Shown: piece by piece, positions 1 to 11,650 of the stretch
Numbering within the stretch: position 1 is the first letter of the stretch
How the letters are laid out: each line of letters begins with the position of its first letter
NCBI GenBank assembly: GCA_023213395.1
Contig: CM041465.1
Coordinates: 5,208,001 to 5,272,000 of the forward strand
Length of the DNA stretch: 64,000 nt
Reading direction: 5' to 3'
DNA from: Cycas panzhihuaensis
Lineage: Eukaryota; Cycadophyta
Position numbers and translations under genes: made by a program
The notes under the pieces: model-generated
The model's database searches: none
Told to the model about the DNA's origin: nothing
The model's input: the letters and a program-made list of their open reading frames with translations, nothing else

Positions 1-1659
1 GTGATAAAAAAATGATGGAAATTTCATATGGTATCATGTGTTAATGAGATATTAACAAGTTGAAATTTCTGTAGAAATAAAATTTTCTTACTGAATTTCA
101 TAAGTCTATAAAATCTTCTACAGAGCTCCAATTAACTTGATTCTAATTTTCAAAGATGAGGCTTTGAGTCTACTTTCTAGCACAAAAACTAGCATCCAAT
201 TTTGATGTTGTATGAGAAAGTTATTGTTGTTTTAGTGAATGGTGGTTATTTTCAGTAAGAATTCTAGAAAAATATATTCTCCTAACTTTGCGGGACTGCC
301 AAAAATTTTCTAGAACTCATTTGGACTTAATTCTAATTCTTGAAGATGAAGTTCTGAGTCTAGTTTGTAACATAAAAACCAACACTTAATTTTATTATCG
401 TGGGAGAAAGTTATTATTAATTTAGTGAAGACTGTTTTTTTTCATATTAAAAAAAAAGTGAAGAAAATTTCTTCCTTCTTTTTATAAGGCTTAAAAGCCT
501 ATTGTAAACGTGAGTAAATTAACACCTAGATTAGAGCAATATTTGGTGTCCTCACTCACTTATCATCATTACATTTCAACACTCTAAAATCACTCTAAGC
601 AAGCACTCTAAAGACACTCTAAGCAGGCATTCTATTTTTACTTATATGTATGTTTGATGCAAATTCGATAATCTTTTCACTCTCCCTAAAAGGAATGCAT
701 CACATACATTATTTTTTGCCATCTTTTACCTATTCACATACTCACCAAGGTTGAGATACATTGGTTGGTAGAATGTCATGCTTTAAAGGAGGTGTGGGTT
801 TCAAGTTGAGACTAGACTGAACCAGATTATTGGTGAGGTTTGGTTAGCCATACTATCGTGCCTCAACCATGGATCATCTTAATAACCAACCAAGAAAACT
901 AAAACTTTAAATACAAGATTAAAATATACCCAATCTAATATCCATCATAGCCATGGGTATACATATATCACTATTTAGAGGAGGTATATAGCTACTCATT
1001 GGTAAACTAGGTGAGGATTGGGAGTACCTCAGCTCCGTTGTGACTTAGATTTCATTACCAAGCATAGTTGTGGGTATCACGGGTGAAGGCTAACTTAATT
1101 CTACCATAACTTTAGGCATCCCTTTAACAACCTCAACTATATGTTGGACACAAGTTAGAGGTTATTGGGTTGATTACACATTCTACATTTGAGTTTCAAG
1201 TTGTGTATACCCAATGATATCAACTTCTACATTGTCCTACAATCTTGTACATTGATCACTTACTTATTTGTAAAAAGTGATCCATAGTGTAATCACAATC
1301 ATAGTACTTCTCATATTCTTGCTAAATTAGGTTAATATTTACCACAAGTATTAGTGGCTAATTTTCATCATAGTGCTTCTCATATTTCTACTGCATCAAG
1401 TTAATATTTACCACAAGTATTAGTGGCCAAATTTCATCATAGTGCTTCTCATATTCTTGCCGCGTCAGGTTAATATTTGTTACAAGTGTTGGTGAATTTT
1501 CTTTAAGTTGCTCCCTTCATCTTTGAGCAACCATTCTCACTTCTTCCTCCTTCTACTACACTATGTTATTGCATCTCTCATTTGTAAACAGTGATTGGTC
1601 ATTTATTACCATCACTTTTATAGTCCCTTGTTCATTTCTTCCCTTCTCAAAAGACACCA
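1..1659 (+). other. 5' leader of copia element 1A
   Basis: No coding sequence is visible here. The stretch matches the inverted leader of 1B (about 42131-43700) through most of its length, so it is the untranslated leader between the primer-binding site and gag. It contains two diverged copies of a motif around a 'gagaaagttatt' core near 215 and 410, a cluster of short 'cactctaa' repeats near 580-630, and a 69-bp tandem array at 1300-1506. The gag start is placed at 1660 because the frame there matches copia gag and the 1B gag starts at the equivalent ATG. Confidence 0.75.
1300..1506 (+). repeat. 69-bp tandem repeat, three copies
   Basis: Three consecutive imperfect copies begin at 1300, 1369 and 1438, each starting 'catagt(a/g)cttctcatat' and containing 'gttaatattt'. 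The related element 1B holds only two copies (about 42300-42420, inverted), so the array has changed length between family members. It lies in the leader upstream of gag. Confidence 0.85.
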
Positions 1660-2640
1660 TGTCTTCACAATTCAAGCAAAATGTAAATTACATTATAAAA
1701 AGGAAAGAAAATTGGGATATATGGTTCATTAGTATTAGAAATGCTATAAAGTATGAAGGTCTTTGGAGAGATCACTTGTAACCTACACCATTTATTGTAG
1801 CTACAACTATCTCAACTGCTTCTAGAGGAGGTGCTCCAACTGCTCTCACTGAAGCTGCAACTAAATGCCAATGGGAACTTGATGATGATAAAATTCATGC
1901 AGGGATACTTCTTATTATTGATTATTTCCTATATAATTTCATTAATGAAGCTGTATATGATATAACATGGAAAGTTCTTGAAGTTCTTAAGAAAAAAATT
2001 GATACTAAATTAGACTTAGAATTTGTTCACTTAGTGCTAAAGATGAGTAAATTGAAAATGCAAAAAGGACATGCAAGTGAGACAATCAATCTCCTTCGTC
2101 CAATCAAGTAATCCATTAATAAAGATTTTAAAACTTAATGTATTACATAGCCTTTCTTGATTCAATCATGTCTCCATATCCTAGATTACAAAAATCTACT
2201 AGGAAGTCTTCAATCTAGTGGCACTTTGAAGAGTGTAAACTTTGAGGATCTTGCCAATAAGTTTATTGAATTTGATAAGACCTTTGATACTAACTTTACC
2301 ATTACATCTTATCCAACTAATGCTACTTTTGAAGTGGAAGAAGATATTTGTTATACCAAAAATCAAGGTCAAAACTCTAACAGATGTGATAATTCTCGTG
2401 GAAGAGGCAGAGGTAGACAACAAGGACAATGTCCTCTTGGTCAACAAGCTCATCAACTTCAACAAAAATAGTCTCAAGGCCAAGGCCAAAATAATCAACC
2501 TGGACCCAAATCTAGTAATCAGAGATAATCTAACTGACCCAATACTTCTTATGCAACTGGAAATCAAATAATTATGTGCTAAAGATGTAATAGGAAAGGA
2601 CACTATACCAAAAATTATAGAATTACCACCAATAAACTAC
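1660..2640 (+). pseudogene. gag: copia gag (element 1A), decayed
   Basis: This frame encodes the capsid/nucleocapsid precursor of a copia element. From the ATG at 1660 it reads a UBN2-type gag start with NWDIWFISIRNAIKYEGLW, then an alpha-helical central part, an Arg/Gly/Gln-rich basic segment (RGRGRGRQQGQ, near 2400-2435), and a CCHC zinc knuckle near 2573-2620 read as C-x-RCNRKGHYTKNY. The first Cys pair is interrupted by a stop and the last Cys is Tyr. In-frame stops occur near 1780, 2110, 2135, 2470 and 2526. The ATG is chosen because the same start is conserved in 1B at 42130. Gag would form the cytoplasmic virus-like particle; here it is non-functional. Confidence 0.85.
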
Positions 2641-2849
2641 CAAGCTATTAACAACGCCATGGTACACATAATGTTGATAATACTTGTTTTGAAGATGCTT
2701 TTGGTGGAACATAATTTGCTCATGCATATCTTTAAAGAATCTGGACCACTTCATCAAATGTTATTGGTAGATCCACTAAGTATATTAAGGCTTATTGTGA
2801 CTATGCTTATTCACTTTTGCCTTCACCACTTAGAGTTGTAAATAATACC

Positions 2850-3424
2850 ACCTCAAATACTTCATCGTAGATCATGGATATTAGAGAAACACAACACATG
2901 ACTTATCGTTACCAATTCTTTTAGGATTTTGACTCTGAAGTTTATGGTGTTGTATACATGGCTGACAAATCATCTCAGCCAATTAAAGGACTTGGAACTG
3001 TTTATCTAATACTCCCAAGCCTTCTAGATTTTACCCTTGTTGATGTTTTATATATTCCTACTCTGAAGTAGAACCTACTCTCCCTATCCATCCTTGTCTC
3101 TCATGGTTTTGATTTGAGTGTAACTGCAAATAATCAAACTCTCTGTGTCATTCACCCTTCAAATGCTGTGGTTATAACCAGAATTCTTGATGGCAAGCTT
3201 TTTCATCTAACTGTCTCACCATCCTCTGAAGCTAACTATGTTGATGATGACTCTACTTTAACCATAACCCTGACTCCTAAAATGTTGTCCTATGTGGACC
3301 TATGGCATGCTCATATGGGTCATATCAAAATTGATCGTTTAAGAGAACTACATGCTACTCTTCCTGGTATGCCTAGGCTCTCCTCTAAGCCCTTCAAATA
3401 TGAAGCACGTATCATTGCCAAATC
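2850..3424 (+). pseudogene. pol: copia protease and pre-integrase region (1A)
   Basis: The start of pol. The aspartic-protease active site is eroded: the usual D-S/T-G-A followed by HMT is read near 2875 as MDIRETQHMT. After it comes the conserved protease tail 'PSLLDFTLVDVLYIP' (near 3025) and the GAG-pre-integrase segment at 3114-3424, including LWHAHMGHIKIDRLREL with the His-His pair of the integrase zinc domain. An open stretch of 106 codons survives at 3114-3434. The sequence is closely related to 40381-40677 of 1B on the other strand. Confidence 0.85.
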
Positions 3425-4140
3425 TCAAAGATGACCCTTTCCTCATAGTTAGTGGAAATCTAGCAAACCTTTGCATCTTGTACACTCAGATATATATGGT
3501 CCCATGCCCATCCCTTCTCTCAAACATAAGTGGTACTATATTACTTTTATTGATGATTTTACCAAGAAAGTATGGGTTGCTTTTCTTGCAAAGAAAGATG
3601 AAGCGTTTTCTATGTTTCAAGCTTTCAAGGCTTACGTGGAAAATGAATATGGATTTAAGATCAAAATACTCAAGACTGACAATGGTGGTGAGTACACATC
3701 TAATGAATTTGAATTGTACCTATGTCAATATAGATTCAAACATCAAACCACTATTGCAGGTACATCCCAACAAAATAGAGTTATTTAGCATGTGAATAGG
3801 ATCATTATAAACATGGCTCGTGCTATGTTGGTATATAAGAATGTCTTTGTTTATCTTTGGGCTGAGGCTATCTAGACTGCTGCGTATTGCATCAACACTA
3901 TTAGTCCCTCTAAGTTTAGCCCCTTTTCACATGAAATGTGGTATGGACAAACCCCCTCTATCTCCCACTTCAAATTTTTTGGCTCTACTTGTTATGCTCA
4001 CATTCTGGAGGAACATGGAAATAAGCTCCAAGATAGAGTCCTCAAGGACATCTTTGTCAGATACCTTATGGACAAAAAGGGGTACAAGGTTTTTATACCT
4101 TCACAATGTAAAATTATCATAACTAGAGATGTATCTTTGT
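3425..4140 (+). pseudogene. pol: copia integrase core (1A)
   Basis: A retroviral-type integrase catalytic core (rve). The first acidic residue lies in LVHSDIYGPMP (about 3478), the second in LKTDNGGEYTSNEF (about 3670-3710), and the glutamate region downstream (about 3790) is damaged by a stop in 'VIxHVNRIIINMARAML'. A copia-typical 'WAEAI' stretch and 'TPSISHFKFFGSTCYAH' follow (about 3850-4000). Frame changes separate the pieces. Integrase would insert the cDNA into the host chromosome. All three blocks match the copia order upstream of the reverse transcriptase. Confidence 0.88.
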
Positions 4141-4385
4141 AGAGACTGAAGATCAATTACTTAAACTTGACTCGAAGATACCTTCATATCGATTTAATGA
4201 TGCTACTAAATTTGATGTCCATATTCCAAAATTTAGAGGGGGAAGATACTTAATAGTTGTTCAAAATCTTGGAATCTAATAATAGAGTCCCAGAGGATAC
4301 AAGCTGTGACTCCTAGCCAATGTATATACATCTAGCACCATCATTTGTGAATAGCTAAGTTGATAAAGGCAAAGCTATAATAGAA

Positions 4386-4466
4386 GGGCCATCTTCTCCA
4401 ACATCAGTGGCTGGCCCATCTTCTCCAACATCAGTGGCTGGCCCATCTTCTCCAACATCATCAACT
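4386..4466 (+). repeat. 27-bp coding tandem repeat, three copies
   Basis: Three near-perfect 27-bp units start at 4386, 4413 and 4440. In the pol frame each would encode nine residues (GPSSPTSVA-like). They lie in the variable linker between integrase and reverse transcriptase, which is usually low-complexity and rich in Ser/Pro in copia polyproteins. Confidence 0.85.
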
Positions 4467-4639
4467 TCCTCCATACCAAACATTTCACATGATCCTTTTC
4501 AGGATCAAAATGAAGACCAAGAGGCTGTGGAAATGAAAACCTCATTCCTAACTTGAGGTTTTCGTGAAGCCTACTAGCTACACAAGGATATATGACCATA
4601 TGAGATAGGCAAACCTGGCAATAGCAAGGATGCATGAAT

Positions 4640-5560
4640 CACTTTCCATTGAGCTTAAACTAGTAGAACTGTACTTTGCTCTTAATGAAGAGCCTTTAAT
4701 ATACCAAGAAGATATAAAACACGTAGCTTGGAGAAATGCCATAAATGAAGAGTACTAATCTCTTATTAAGAATGGTACATAGGAGCTTGTTGATCTACCA
4801 CTTAGAAGAAAGGTAGTTTAAAATAAATGCATGTTCAAAATAAGTATAAATCAGATGACACCCTAGAAAAACACAAGAAGAGGTTAGTAGCAAAAGGATT
4901 CATGCAAAGGGAAGGCATCAACTACACTAAAATCTTCGCTCCTACAACCAAGTGGCCTACAATCATAACTCTTATAGCCTTGGCTTCTCAATAGGGTTGG
5001 AAAATCCAACAACTCAATGTTAAGACTACATTTCTCGATGGGGACCTTAAAGAAGAAATTTACATGGCTTAGCCATAAGGATACAAGATTATTGGTCAGG
5101 AGCATAAGGTTTGTAGGCTCAGAAAATCCTTGTATGGCCTAAAGCAAGCCCCTCATGCTTAGTTTACCAAGTTGTCTGAAAGAATGAGACAACTTAGATA
5201 TGAGGTTTGTCACTATCAAGATATTGATGCAATATTATTCATCAAGTGCCAAAATGATAAAGTCACTTACCTCTTAATCTTTATGGATGTTATACTAATA
5301 ACGAGGAATAATGAATATGTAATCAATTAGCTGAAGAAGGACCTTACTAAAACTTTTGAATTATCTAACATCATGTTAATGAAATATCACTTAGGAATTG
5401 AAGTAACTCAAAAGAATGGCAAAACATTTCTCTCCCAAGAAAAATATATTAACGATCTTTTGACAAAGTTTTAGTTGGAAGGTGTTTGACCAACGGATAC
5501 ACCTATGGAACCTAATATTAAACTCTCAGTTGATGGTGATACTAGGGAGGTAGATGCAAC
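4640..5560 (+). pseudogene. pol: copia reverse transcriptase (1A)
   Basis: The reverse-transcriptase domain (RVT_2 type, specific to copia). The N-terminal block 'WRNAINEEY' is near 4730. The conserved palm region reads VKTTFLDGDLKEEIYMA (about 5020-5070), followed by 'LRKSLYGLKQAPHA' (about 5118-5158). The active-site block is visible as FMDVILITRNNEY near 5280 (canonical Y-V-D-D; the second Asp is lost). Several TAG/TAA stops replace Gln or Trp. A related RT remnant lies inverted at 35881-37125. Confidence 0.9.
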
Positions 5561-5569
5561 ACTCTACAG

Positions 5570-6235
5570 GCAACTTATAGGTAGTCTCATCTATACTACC
5601 AACATAAGGCCAGATATTGCACACTATGTTGGTATTCTTGCAAGATTCATGACAAATCCTAAGCAGAATCACTAGCAAGCTACAATATGAGTGTTGAGGT
5701 ACTTGAGGACGACCAACAAATATAGTTTGTTATATGAACCTAATGCACAATTTAAATTTTATGCATATACTAACTCAGAGCTTGTTAGAGATAAAGATGT
5801 AGAAAGATTTACATCTAGGTATATAACATTTCTTGGAACAACACCAATATCATGGAGATCTAGATGGCAGAAGATAGTTGTAGAATCACTACCGAAGCTG
5901 AATATATTTATGCTTCTAAGACAAACAAGGAGGTGATATGGCTTAGAAAATTGTTGAATACATTAAATGCCACCTAAATAAGTTCTACTAGCTTACATGT
6001 AGATAATTAATCTATAATCCAAATGGCTAAAAATCTTGTATATCATTATCGTACCAAATATATAAGTATGAAAGTCCATAGGATTAGAGAACTAATTCAT
6101 GATGGCACAATTTAACCAGAGTACTACTCCATAACAGATTAAGTGGATAATATCTTCACCAAACCACTGAAGAAGGTGAAGTTTGAATAGTTTCGAAAGT
6201 AACTCGGCCTTAGGGCCTTTATCTTTGACTAATTG
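5570..6235 (+). pseudogene. pol: copia RT connection and RNase H (1A)
   Basis: The C-terminal part of pol. The connection block reads 'YRQLIGSLIYTTNIRPDIA' (about 5565-5625), then 'MTNPKQNH' and an open stretch of 81 codons at 5691-5936 beginning VLRYLRTTNKYSLLYEPN. RNase H residues follow: TEAEYIYASKTNKEVIWL (about 5890-5950), then 'NPIVYHYRTKY' and 'DNIFTKPLKKVKFE' (about 6030-6190). The domain order and the terminal 'FTKPL' block are diagnostic of copia. The reading frame is broken in several places. Confidence 0.88.
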
Positions 6236-6652
6236 AAGGAGATGACAATAGGACTATTATACTTTGTCTTATTCATGAAAACCCCTTATGGGCGCAGAAG
6301 GACATGAGTAAGTCTCTACTCTATCCCATTCATGAAAACCCCTTGTGGGTGCAAAAGGATAAAGTTTGTATCATTTTGAAAAATTAGAACATGTGAAAAC
6401 CCAAAAGGGTATGAGGGATGACCTAATGGTATATGGAGACTTAGTAGATTTCAGCTATAAAATTCATTATACTGATTGGCTATCTAACTTCATTTAAAGA
6501 GCCACCTGAGCCAGGTTAGTAAATTAGAAAATCTGTAGGTTTTCTTCTCCATGAGGGTTTCCCATAAAAGTGTCATAGTAGTTTGTTTTGTAAGAGGCTC
6601 AAATGAATACTTCATAGGATAGAATAAAATATGATGAAATGGCCTTCTACCA
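6236..6652 (+). other. 3' untranslated region of 1A
   Basis: A non-coding 0.4-kb stretch between the end of RNase H and the purine tract. It contains two copies of a motif with the core 'tcatgaaaaccccttatggg' (near 6273 and 6330) that also occur inverted near 36190-36260 in 1B. Nothing else is recognisable. Confidence 0.7.
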
Positions 6653-6665
6653 TTAAGGGAGAGAT
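6653..6665 (+). other. polypurine tract of 1A
   Basis: The purine-rich run ttaagggagagat directly precedes the TGAAA start of the 3' LTR at 6666. The equivalent site in 1B is the run of C at 35865-35880. It would prime plus-strand DNA synthesis. Confidence 0.8.
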
Positions 6666-6846
6666 TGAAAAGGGTTAATGTCACAAGGTCATTACATTAG
6701 TTGATTATTTCTAAAAAGGGTCTTAAGTGAACTTTAAATTAGATCACTTAAGTGAAATACACTTTCATGTGCATTATGTGTAATTTCATTTCACCTAACT
6801 CTAATGCTCCCTCTCTCAATATAAAAGTAAAATCTCAATGTAGGAG

Positions 6847-7900
6847 TGATCCCAAAAGAGCTTAGTTGGTGATGAAGTCAATTATCAACCTTTTCTCCTT
6901 AAGATCCTAGGAGTTAATGTAGAAATCTCAATAACATCAAAACAATAATGAGCCCATGAAAGGAAAATTCTACACTAAATTATTTATTCTTGGCATTGAT
7001 CCAAAAGTATGAGGAGTAATACTTTTATTAAACTATGAAAATCTCCATTTAATGGTGGAGAAATCAACTAGCAAAAGAATGGTAAAATTACAAGGAATAA
7101 ATGATATAATTATACCATAAGGGGGGGACTCCAACCCTCCAAATGCTTCTCCAAGGATGCTTCCCAAGTCAAGTCTCCAAGAACCACCTCTCCAACCTGT
7201 AGTAGGGCTCAATTTATAGAAAGAAACCAAAATTGCATATTTAACAAGTGGCAATCATGCAAGTATAACCACTAACCACCAGAATGCATGTTGTCCAAGT
7301 GTCCTTCATGCAATTCTTAAAAAGTTGTAGCTTGTAACAGATCTTAATGTACTCCAATTTGGTTCAAATTTGGTACACATATAGGAACATATGTCCCCTC
7401 AGCTTTCTCAAATTTTTAGCTCATTTGTATGTCATTTGACTACATTTTTATTCATTTAATAATAATATGTATTTGCTATTTTTCTGCTATCCAAGTGGCC
7501 TTCCTGTAATTCTTAAAAGTTATGGCTTGTAACTAATCTTAACGAACTCCAATTTAGCTCAAATTTGGTACACATATAGGAATACATGCCTCCTCTACTT
7601 CCTCAAAATTTTAGCTCATTTGGATGTCATTTGGCCATATTTATATTTATATAATTATAATATATATTTTCTATTTTTTCTGCTAGCTGTGGGATTAATT
7701 TTATGCAAAAACAAGGCTTGAACTCCAATCAAATGATATTTTATGAACCCCACCTTTTGTGAACATCTAGTGGGATGTGTCTTCTCCCTTTACATAAAAT
7801 TTCATATAATTTTGATACCATTTGGCCATATCTCTTTTAGTTATACCAATGCCTAGAATTTTTCGCATCCTGTAAACATATGGTAGATCCTCCTGGATCA
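6847..7900. mobile_element. Solo LTR of another family inside the 1A LTR
   Basis: The 1054-bp insert starts TGATCC and ends GGATCA, so it has TG...CA ends inside a short inverted repeat, and it is flanked by the 5-bp duplication aggag (6842-6846 and 7901-7905). Removing the insert and one duplicate restores the 1A LTR exactly as it stands in 1B. It holds no coding sequence, no primer-binding site and no second copy of itself, so it is best read as a solo LTR left by recombination between the two LTRs of an element. Its orientation and family are unknown. Confidence 0.85.
7290..7685. repeat. Internal tandem duplication of about 195 bp in the solo LTR
   Basis: The segment from about 7290 to 7486 is repeated at about 7487-7685: both begin near 'ccaagtg(t/g)ccttc', continue through 'ttggtacacatatagga' and end near 'ttttctgcta'. 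The copies differ at many positions, so the duplication is old. Confidence 0.8.
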
Positions 7901-8248
7901 AGGAGGCTCATTCTTACCTCCCCATTTTATGAGAGCTACTCTTTTTCTCTTAAGTCTCTCTTACTCCCATATTTTTCCTTTATGTTTAGTGCATGGAGAT
8001 GAAGGATATATCGACTCTTTTCATATATGGTAGAAGAAGGCAGTGGATGTAGTTTCAGAGAGGAGAGTGGGCATGCCCCTACTTAAGATCCTTAGGGAGA
8101 AGGAAGTAGTGCTCCAAGTAGATCAGGGAAATTAGAAGACCCTAAAGGATGGTTTCTTAGAAGGGCCAAGATTAAGATTCAGAGATGAGAGTCGAGAAGT
8201 GCATAGAGAGGACCCAGGGGAGATTTAGAAACCAAGGAGAAAGAGATA

Positions 8249-8935
8249 AAGCTTATCTCCTAGAATATCAGAAGAGCAAATACCCCCTCGAAGCATAGGG
8301 TGTTGAAGGAATTAAGGTTAAGAGAATGACCAGATCTGATCTTTTTGTAGGAAACTAAGTTAGATAAAGTTAATAGAAATATGGTTAAAGAAAAAGTATG
8401 GAAAAAGGTTGATATGGGGGTGTTGGATAACTACCAAGGTTTAGGGGGTTTGATGGTATTATGGAAGTTGAAAGTCTAGGCGGGGGAAGTGTTCTTATCA
8501 TAAGAATGTTATATTTCTATATTGCTTACTAGCAAGAGGACTAATGCGAAATGGCTAGCCACAAATGTGTATGCTCTAAACTAATCAAAAGGAAGAAGAT
8601 CTTTATGGGAAAGGATTTGGAGGGTCATAGGGGATGATCAACTCCATGGTTGGTGGCGGGGGATCTGAACACCCCTCTGGCACTAGAAGAAAAGAGAGGA
8701 GGTCAGGAGGGTTAGGCGAGTAGAATGCAGGACCTCAGTAGCTTTATGTAGAGGGGTGGGCTGGTGGATGTCCCCCTCAAAGGAGCAAATTTTACTTGGT
8801 CAAATAGGTGTATGGGTAGCTACTATATCCAAGTGAAGTTGGTTAGGGTGATGCTCAATTATGAATGGTTAATAAGATATAAACATTTTTATTTAAAGGC
8901 ACTCCTGAAAACATTATCATACCATTCTCATCTTC
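8249..8935 (+). pseudogene. LINE ORF2 endonuclease domain
   Basis: An apurinic/apyrimidinic-type endonuclease that would nick target DNA. Visible blocks are LIS-x-NIRRANTPSKHR (about 8252-8300; stop at the usual Trp), DLIFLQETKLD (about 8335-8365, with the catalytic Glu), and GANFTWSNRCMGSYYIQVKL near 8782-8840. In the last block the Asp normally found after the Arg/Leu pair is Val. The domain is fragmented by frameshifts around 8470-8650. A 123-codon open stretch survives at 8764-9135. Confidence 0.8.
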
Positions 8936-9330
8936 AGTTTGTGTTCTCTAATTCTGAGAATCACTTAGGCTCCCCGTTTAGATTCAAGATGATGTGGACT
9001 AAATATCCAAATTTTAGAGAGTTGATTGAAGGATGGTGGGGAGTCCCTGTTCAAGGCCATGCAATGTACAAACTTTTGAGAACGCTAGACCAAATCAAGA
9101 GGAAAGTGAAAAGGTGGAATAAAGAATTTTTGTAAAATATATTTATAGCTAAGGATCAAATTATAAGAGACCTGAAAGCCATGGAAGCCAAAATTTAGCA
9201 AGAAGGTAGAATTAAGGAGGTGGACAAGGTGGAGAGAGATTTGGTGAAGAGTTTAGAGGAGTTCCTAAGTAGGGAGGAGACCCACTGGAGATAGAATTCT
9301 AGGGCCATCTAGCTCACCGAGGGGGACAAA

Positions 9331-10640
9331 AATACTAAATTCTTTCATATGACAATGGTGAAAGGCAGGGCAAGCAATAAAATAAGTAGCCTCTATAGGA
9401 AAGATGGGGAGAGAGTAAATAGACTAGAAGACTTAAAGGATATAGCTATAGAATATTTCACAGAGCTCTTTGAAGAGCTGAGATGTATCAATAGAGATGC
9501 TAGGAGGGATTTTTTGAGCTCAATTCTGAAGTTGGTCACGGATAATCATAATCAGAAGTTGGAAGCTGCCTTTACTCTAGAGGAGATAAGAGATGATGTG
9601 TTCAGCATGAAAAAGGAAAAAGCTCTAGGTCTAGATGGATTCCCCCCAGGTTTTTCTAAGATTTTTGGGATATAATCAAAGGGGACCTAATAGAAGCTTT
9701 GCATGAGTTTCAGAGGAACCAAAAATTGTTGGGAGAGTGCAAGCAACTTTTATAGTCCTGATACCTAAGAAGGAAAGGGCAAGTATGATGGAGGATTTTC
9801 AGCCCATAAGCCTTTGTAATGTGAAGTATAAGATTCTGATGAAGGTCTTGGCTAATAGATTAAAAAAGGTCATACCAGAGATTATCTCTAAAAATTGGGA
9901 TGGCTTTATATAGGGCAGATAGATTTTGGATGGAATAATAGTTGTCCACAAAATCCTCCACTCGTCCAACCAAAGAAAGGAGACTGGCATATTAATTATA
10001 ATTGATATGTCAAAACCTTATGATAGAGTCTCCTAGGAATGCCTTCTGGAATGTATGAAGGCTTTCAAGTTTGGAGATATATGGAGAGAGTGGGTGAAAT
10101 TATGCATTTCAAACCTCTAATTCTTTGTCATTGTTAATGGCTTTTCCTCTAGATTCTTTCATGGATATAGAGGATTGAGGCAAGGGGACCCACTTTTCCT
10201 CTACTTATTTATTATTATGGAAAACATGTTGGGTAGGACTGTGGAGGAGGCCAGGAGAAGTAGGGCACTTAAGGGGCTAAAGCCTACTTCAGTTATCAAC
10301 AACATGGTCCATCATCAATTTGTAGATGATAATATATTTTTGGGTAAGGCAGCAATGGGGGAAGCCTAAACCATTGAAGATGGGTTGGAAAGGTTTGAGA
10401 GAGCCACAAATCAAAAAATAAACTTTTATAAGAGTAGTGTGTTCTTCATCAACATGCCAAAGATTGCTTAAAGGAGGATCAATAGGATCTTGGATATGGT
10501 GGTCAGAAAGTTGTTGATCACATACTTGGGAATGCCTTTATTTATAGGGGGAATGACAAAAGAGATGTGGAACCCTATTATATATAAGATTCAAAGGAAA
10601 CTAGTGGGTTGGAAAGGAGCCCTTCTCAATTAGGATGGGA
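9331..10640 (+). pseudogene. LINE ORF2 reverse transcriptase domain
   Basis: The reverse transcriptase used for target-primed synthesis. Blocks seen in order: KISSLYRKDGERV (about 9379-9417), MKKEKALGLDGFPPGF (about 9607-9655, the 'K-x-P-G-x-D-G' block), 'FQPISLCNVKYKILMKVLANRLK' region (about 9798-9865), DMSKPYDRVS (about 10000-10035), GLRQGDPLFLYLFIIMENML (about 10172-10230) and the active site HHQFVDDNIFLG (about 10312-10347; canonical F/Y-A-D-D, both Asp retained). Stops and frameshifts lie between the blocks. Confidence 0.92.
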
Positions 10641-11513
10641 AGTTATAATTAGTGGCTACAATGCTTCAAATAATTCTGGTATACTGGATGTCATTATTCA
10701 GAGTACTGGCGAGGGTGATATTAGTGCTGGAGTTAATACATAAGAGATTTCTTTAGTCAAGTTTGGAGGAGAAAGATAGAATTCATTTGGTAAAATAGGA
10801 GAAGGTTTGCCAATCTAAATGGGCTGAGGGCCCTAACCTTAGACAATTGACCTTATTTAATGAGGCTCTTGTGGCTAAGATTAGTTGGCGATTGGTTAAA
10901 TAGGAAGGTGGCACATGGGACAAGATTGTGTCACACAAATATATGCAGGGGAGTCAATTTTTAAAGGAGACTCGACTTCCCTCTAGTGTATCTGCTATCT
11001 GGATGGGCATTCTAAAATCCAAAAACATGCTAAAGGCTAGAGTTCAAGGGAAGTTAGGAGATGGGAAAACCATAAGTTTTTGGGAGGATGCATGGTATGG
11101 AGATGAGAAATTAAGCAAAAAGGAGGAGCTGGCTTCTTTGCAACCCTTATGCAAGAGGAGATATGGGACTCTCGTAAAGGATTATTGGAGTGGGGAGGGG
11201 ATGGAAAGAAGATGGAGAAGTTTTGAGGATCTTCAAGGAGAGGATGTGGACTAGGAAAGATTGGAAGCCTTATCCAAGGTGATCAACATGTATTACAGAC
11301 CAAAGAGAAAGATAATTGATTCTTTGGTATGGCCATATTCTCAGAGTGGAGACTATTTAGTTAAAAAGGGATATTACTTCTTGTGTCTCAAAAAGGGATA
11401 CAGAAAGTATTTACTTTTGGAAGGGGTATGGAAATTAGACCTGATTCTTAAGATTATGGTGTTCTAATGGACATGTCCCAAAAATAAAATTCTCATTGTG
11501 GATAACCTTAAGA

Positions 11514-11650
11514 AGAGAGGTTTTATAATGCCAAACAGGTGCATACTCTGTTGTAGTGAGGAGGAGTCTATAGATCACATCCTCCTTCACTACAGTTTTG
11601 CTAGGGGAGTGTGGAGGTCAATTATGGATCTCTTTGAGGTATGTTAGGCC
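11514..11650 (+). pseudogene. LINE zf-RVT zinc-finger segment
   Basis: The Cys/His segment typical of plant LINE ORF2 between reverse transcriptase and RNase H, read as CILCCSEEESIDHILLHYS followed by 'FARGVW'. The third Cys position is Tyr. The equivalent in the second LINE (near 53130-53215, minus) reads CTLCYSEEESMDHIFLECSY. Confidence 0.85.

Larger units (their letters stand above)
1..8023 (+). mobile_element. Copia-type LTR retrotransposon 1A (5' end outside window)
   Basis: This is a decayed Ty1/copia element read in the order leader, gag, protease, integrase, reverse transcriptase, RNase H, purine tract, 3' LTR, which is the Pseudoviridae domain order. Its 5' LTR and primer-binding site are missing because the window begins inside the leader. 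Comparison with the inverted relative 1B (31064-44431) shows that roughly 430 bp of leader plus a 298-bp LTR should lie to the left. The coding part carries dozens of stops and several frameshifts, so it is not autonomous. The 3' LTR ends at 8023 in CTCTTTTCA, like the LTRs of 1B. The base following it (8024) begins LINE sequence, so either 1A inserted into the LINE or the two are neighbours; the left flank needed to decide is outside the window. Confidence 0.9.
6666..8023 (+). mobile_element. 3' LTR of 1A, split by a solo LTR
   Basis: The LTR reads TGAAAAGGG... at 6666-6846 and resumes at 7906, ending CTCTTTTCA at 8023. Together the two parts match the 298-bp LTRs of 1B (44134-44431 and 31064-35864) in the inverted orientation. 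The interruption is the TG...CA insert described at 6847-7900. Confidence 0.9.
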
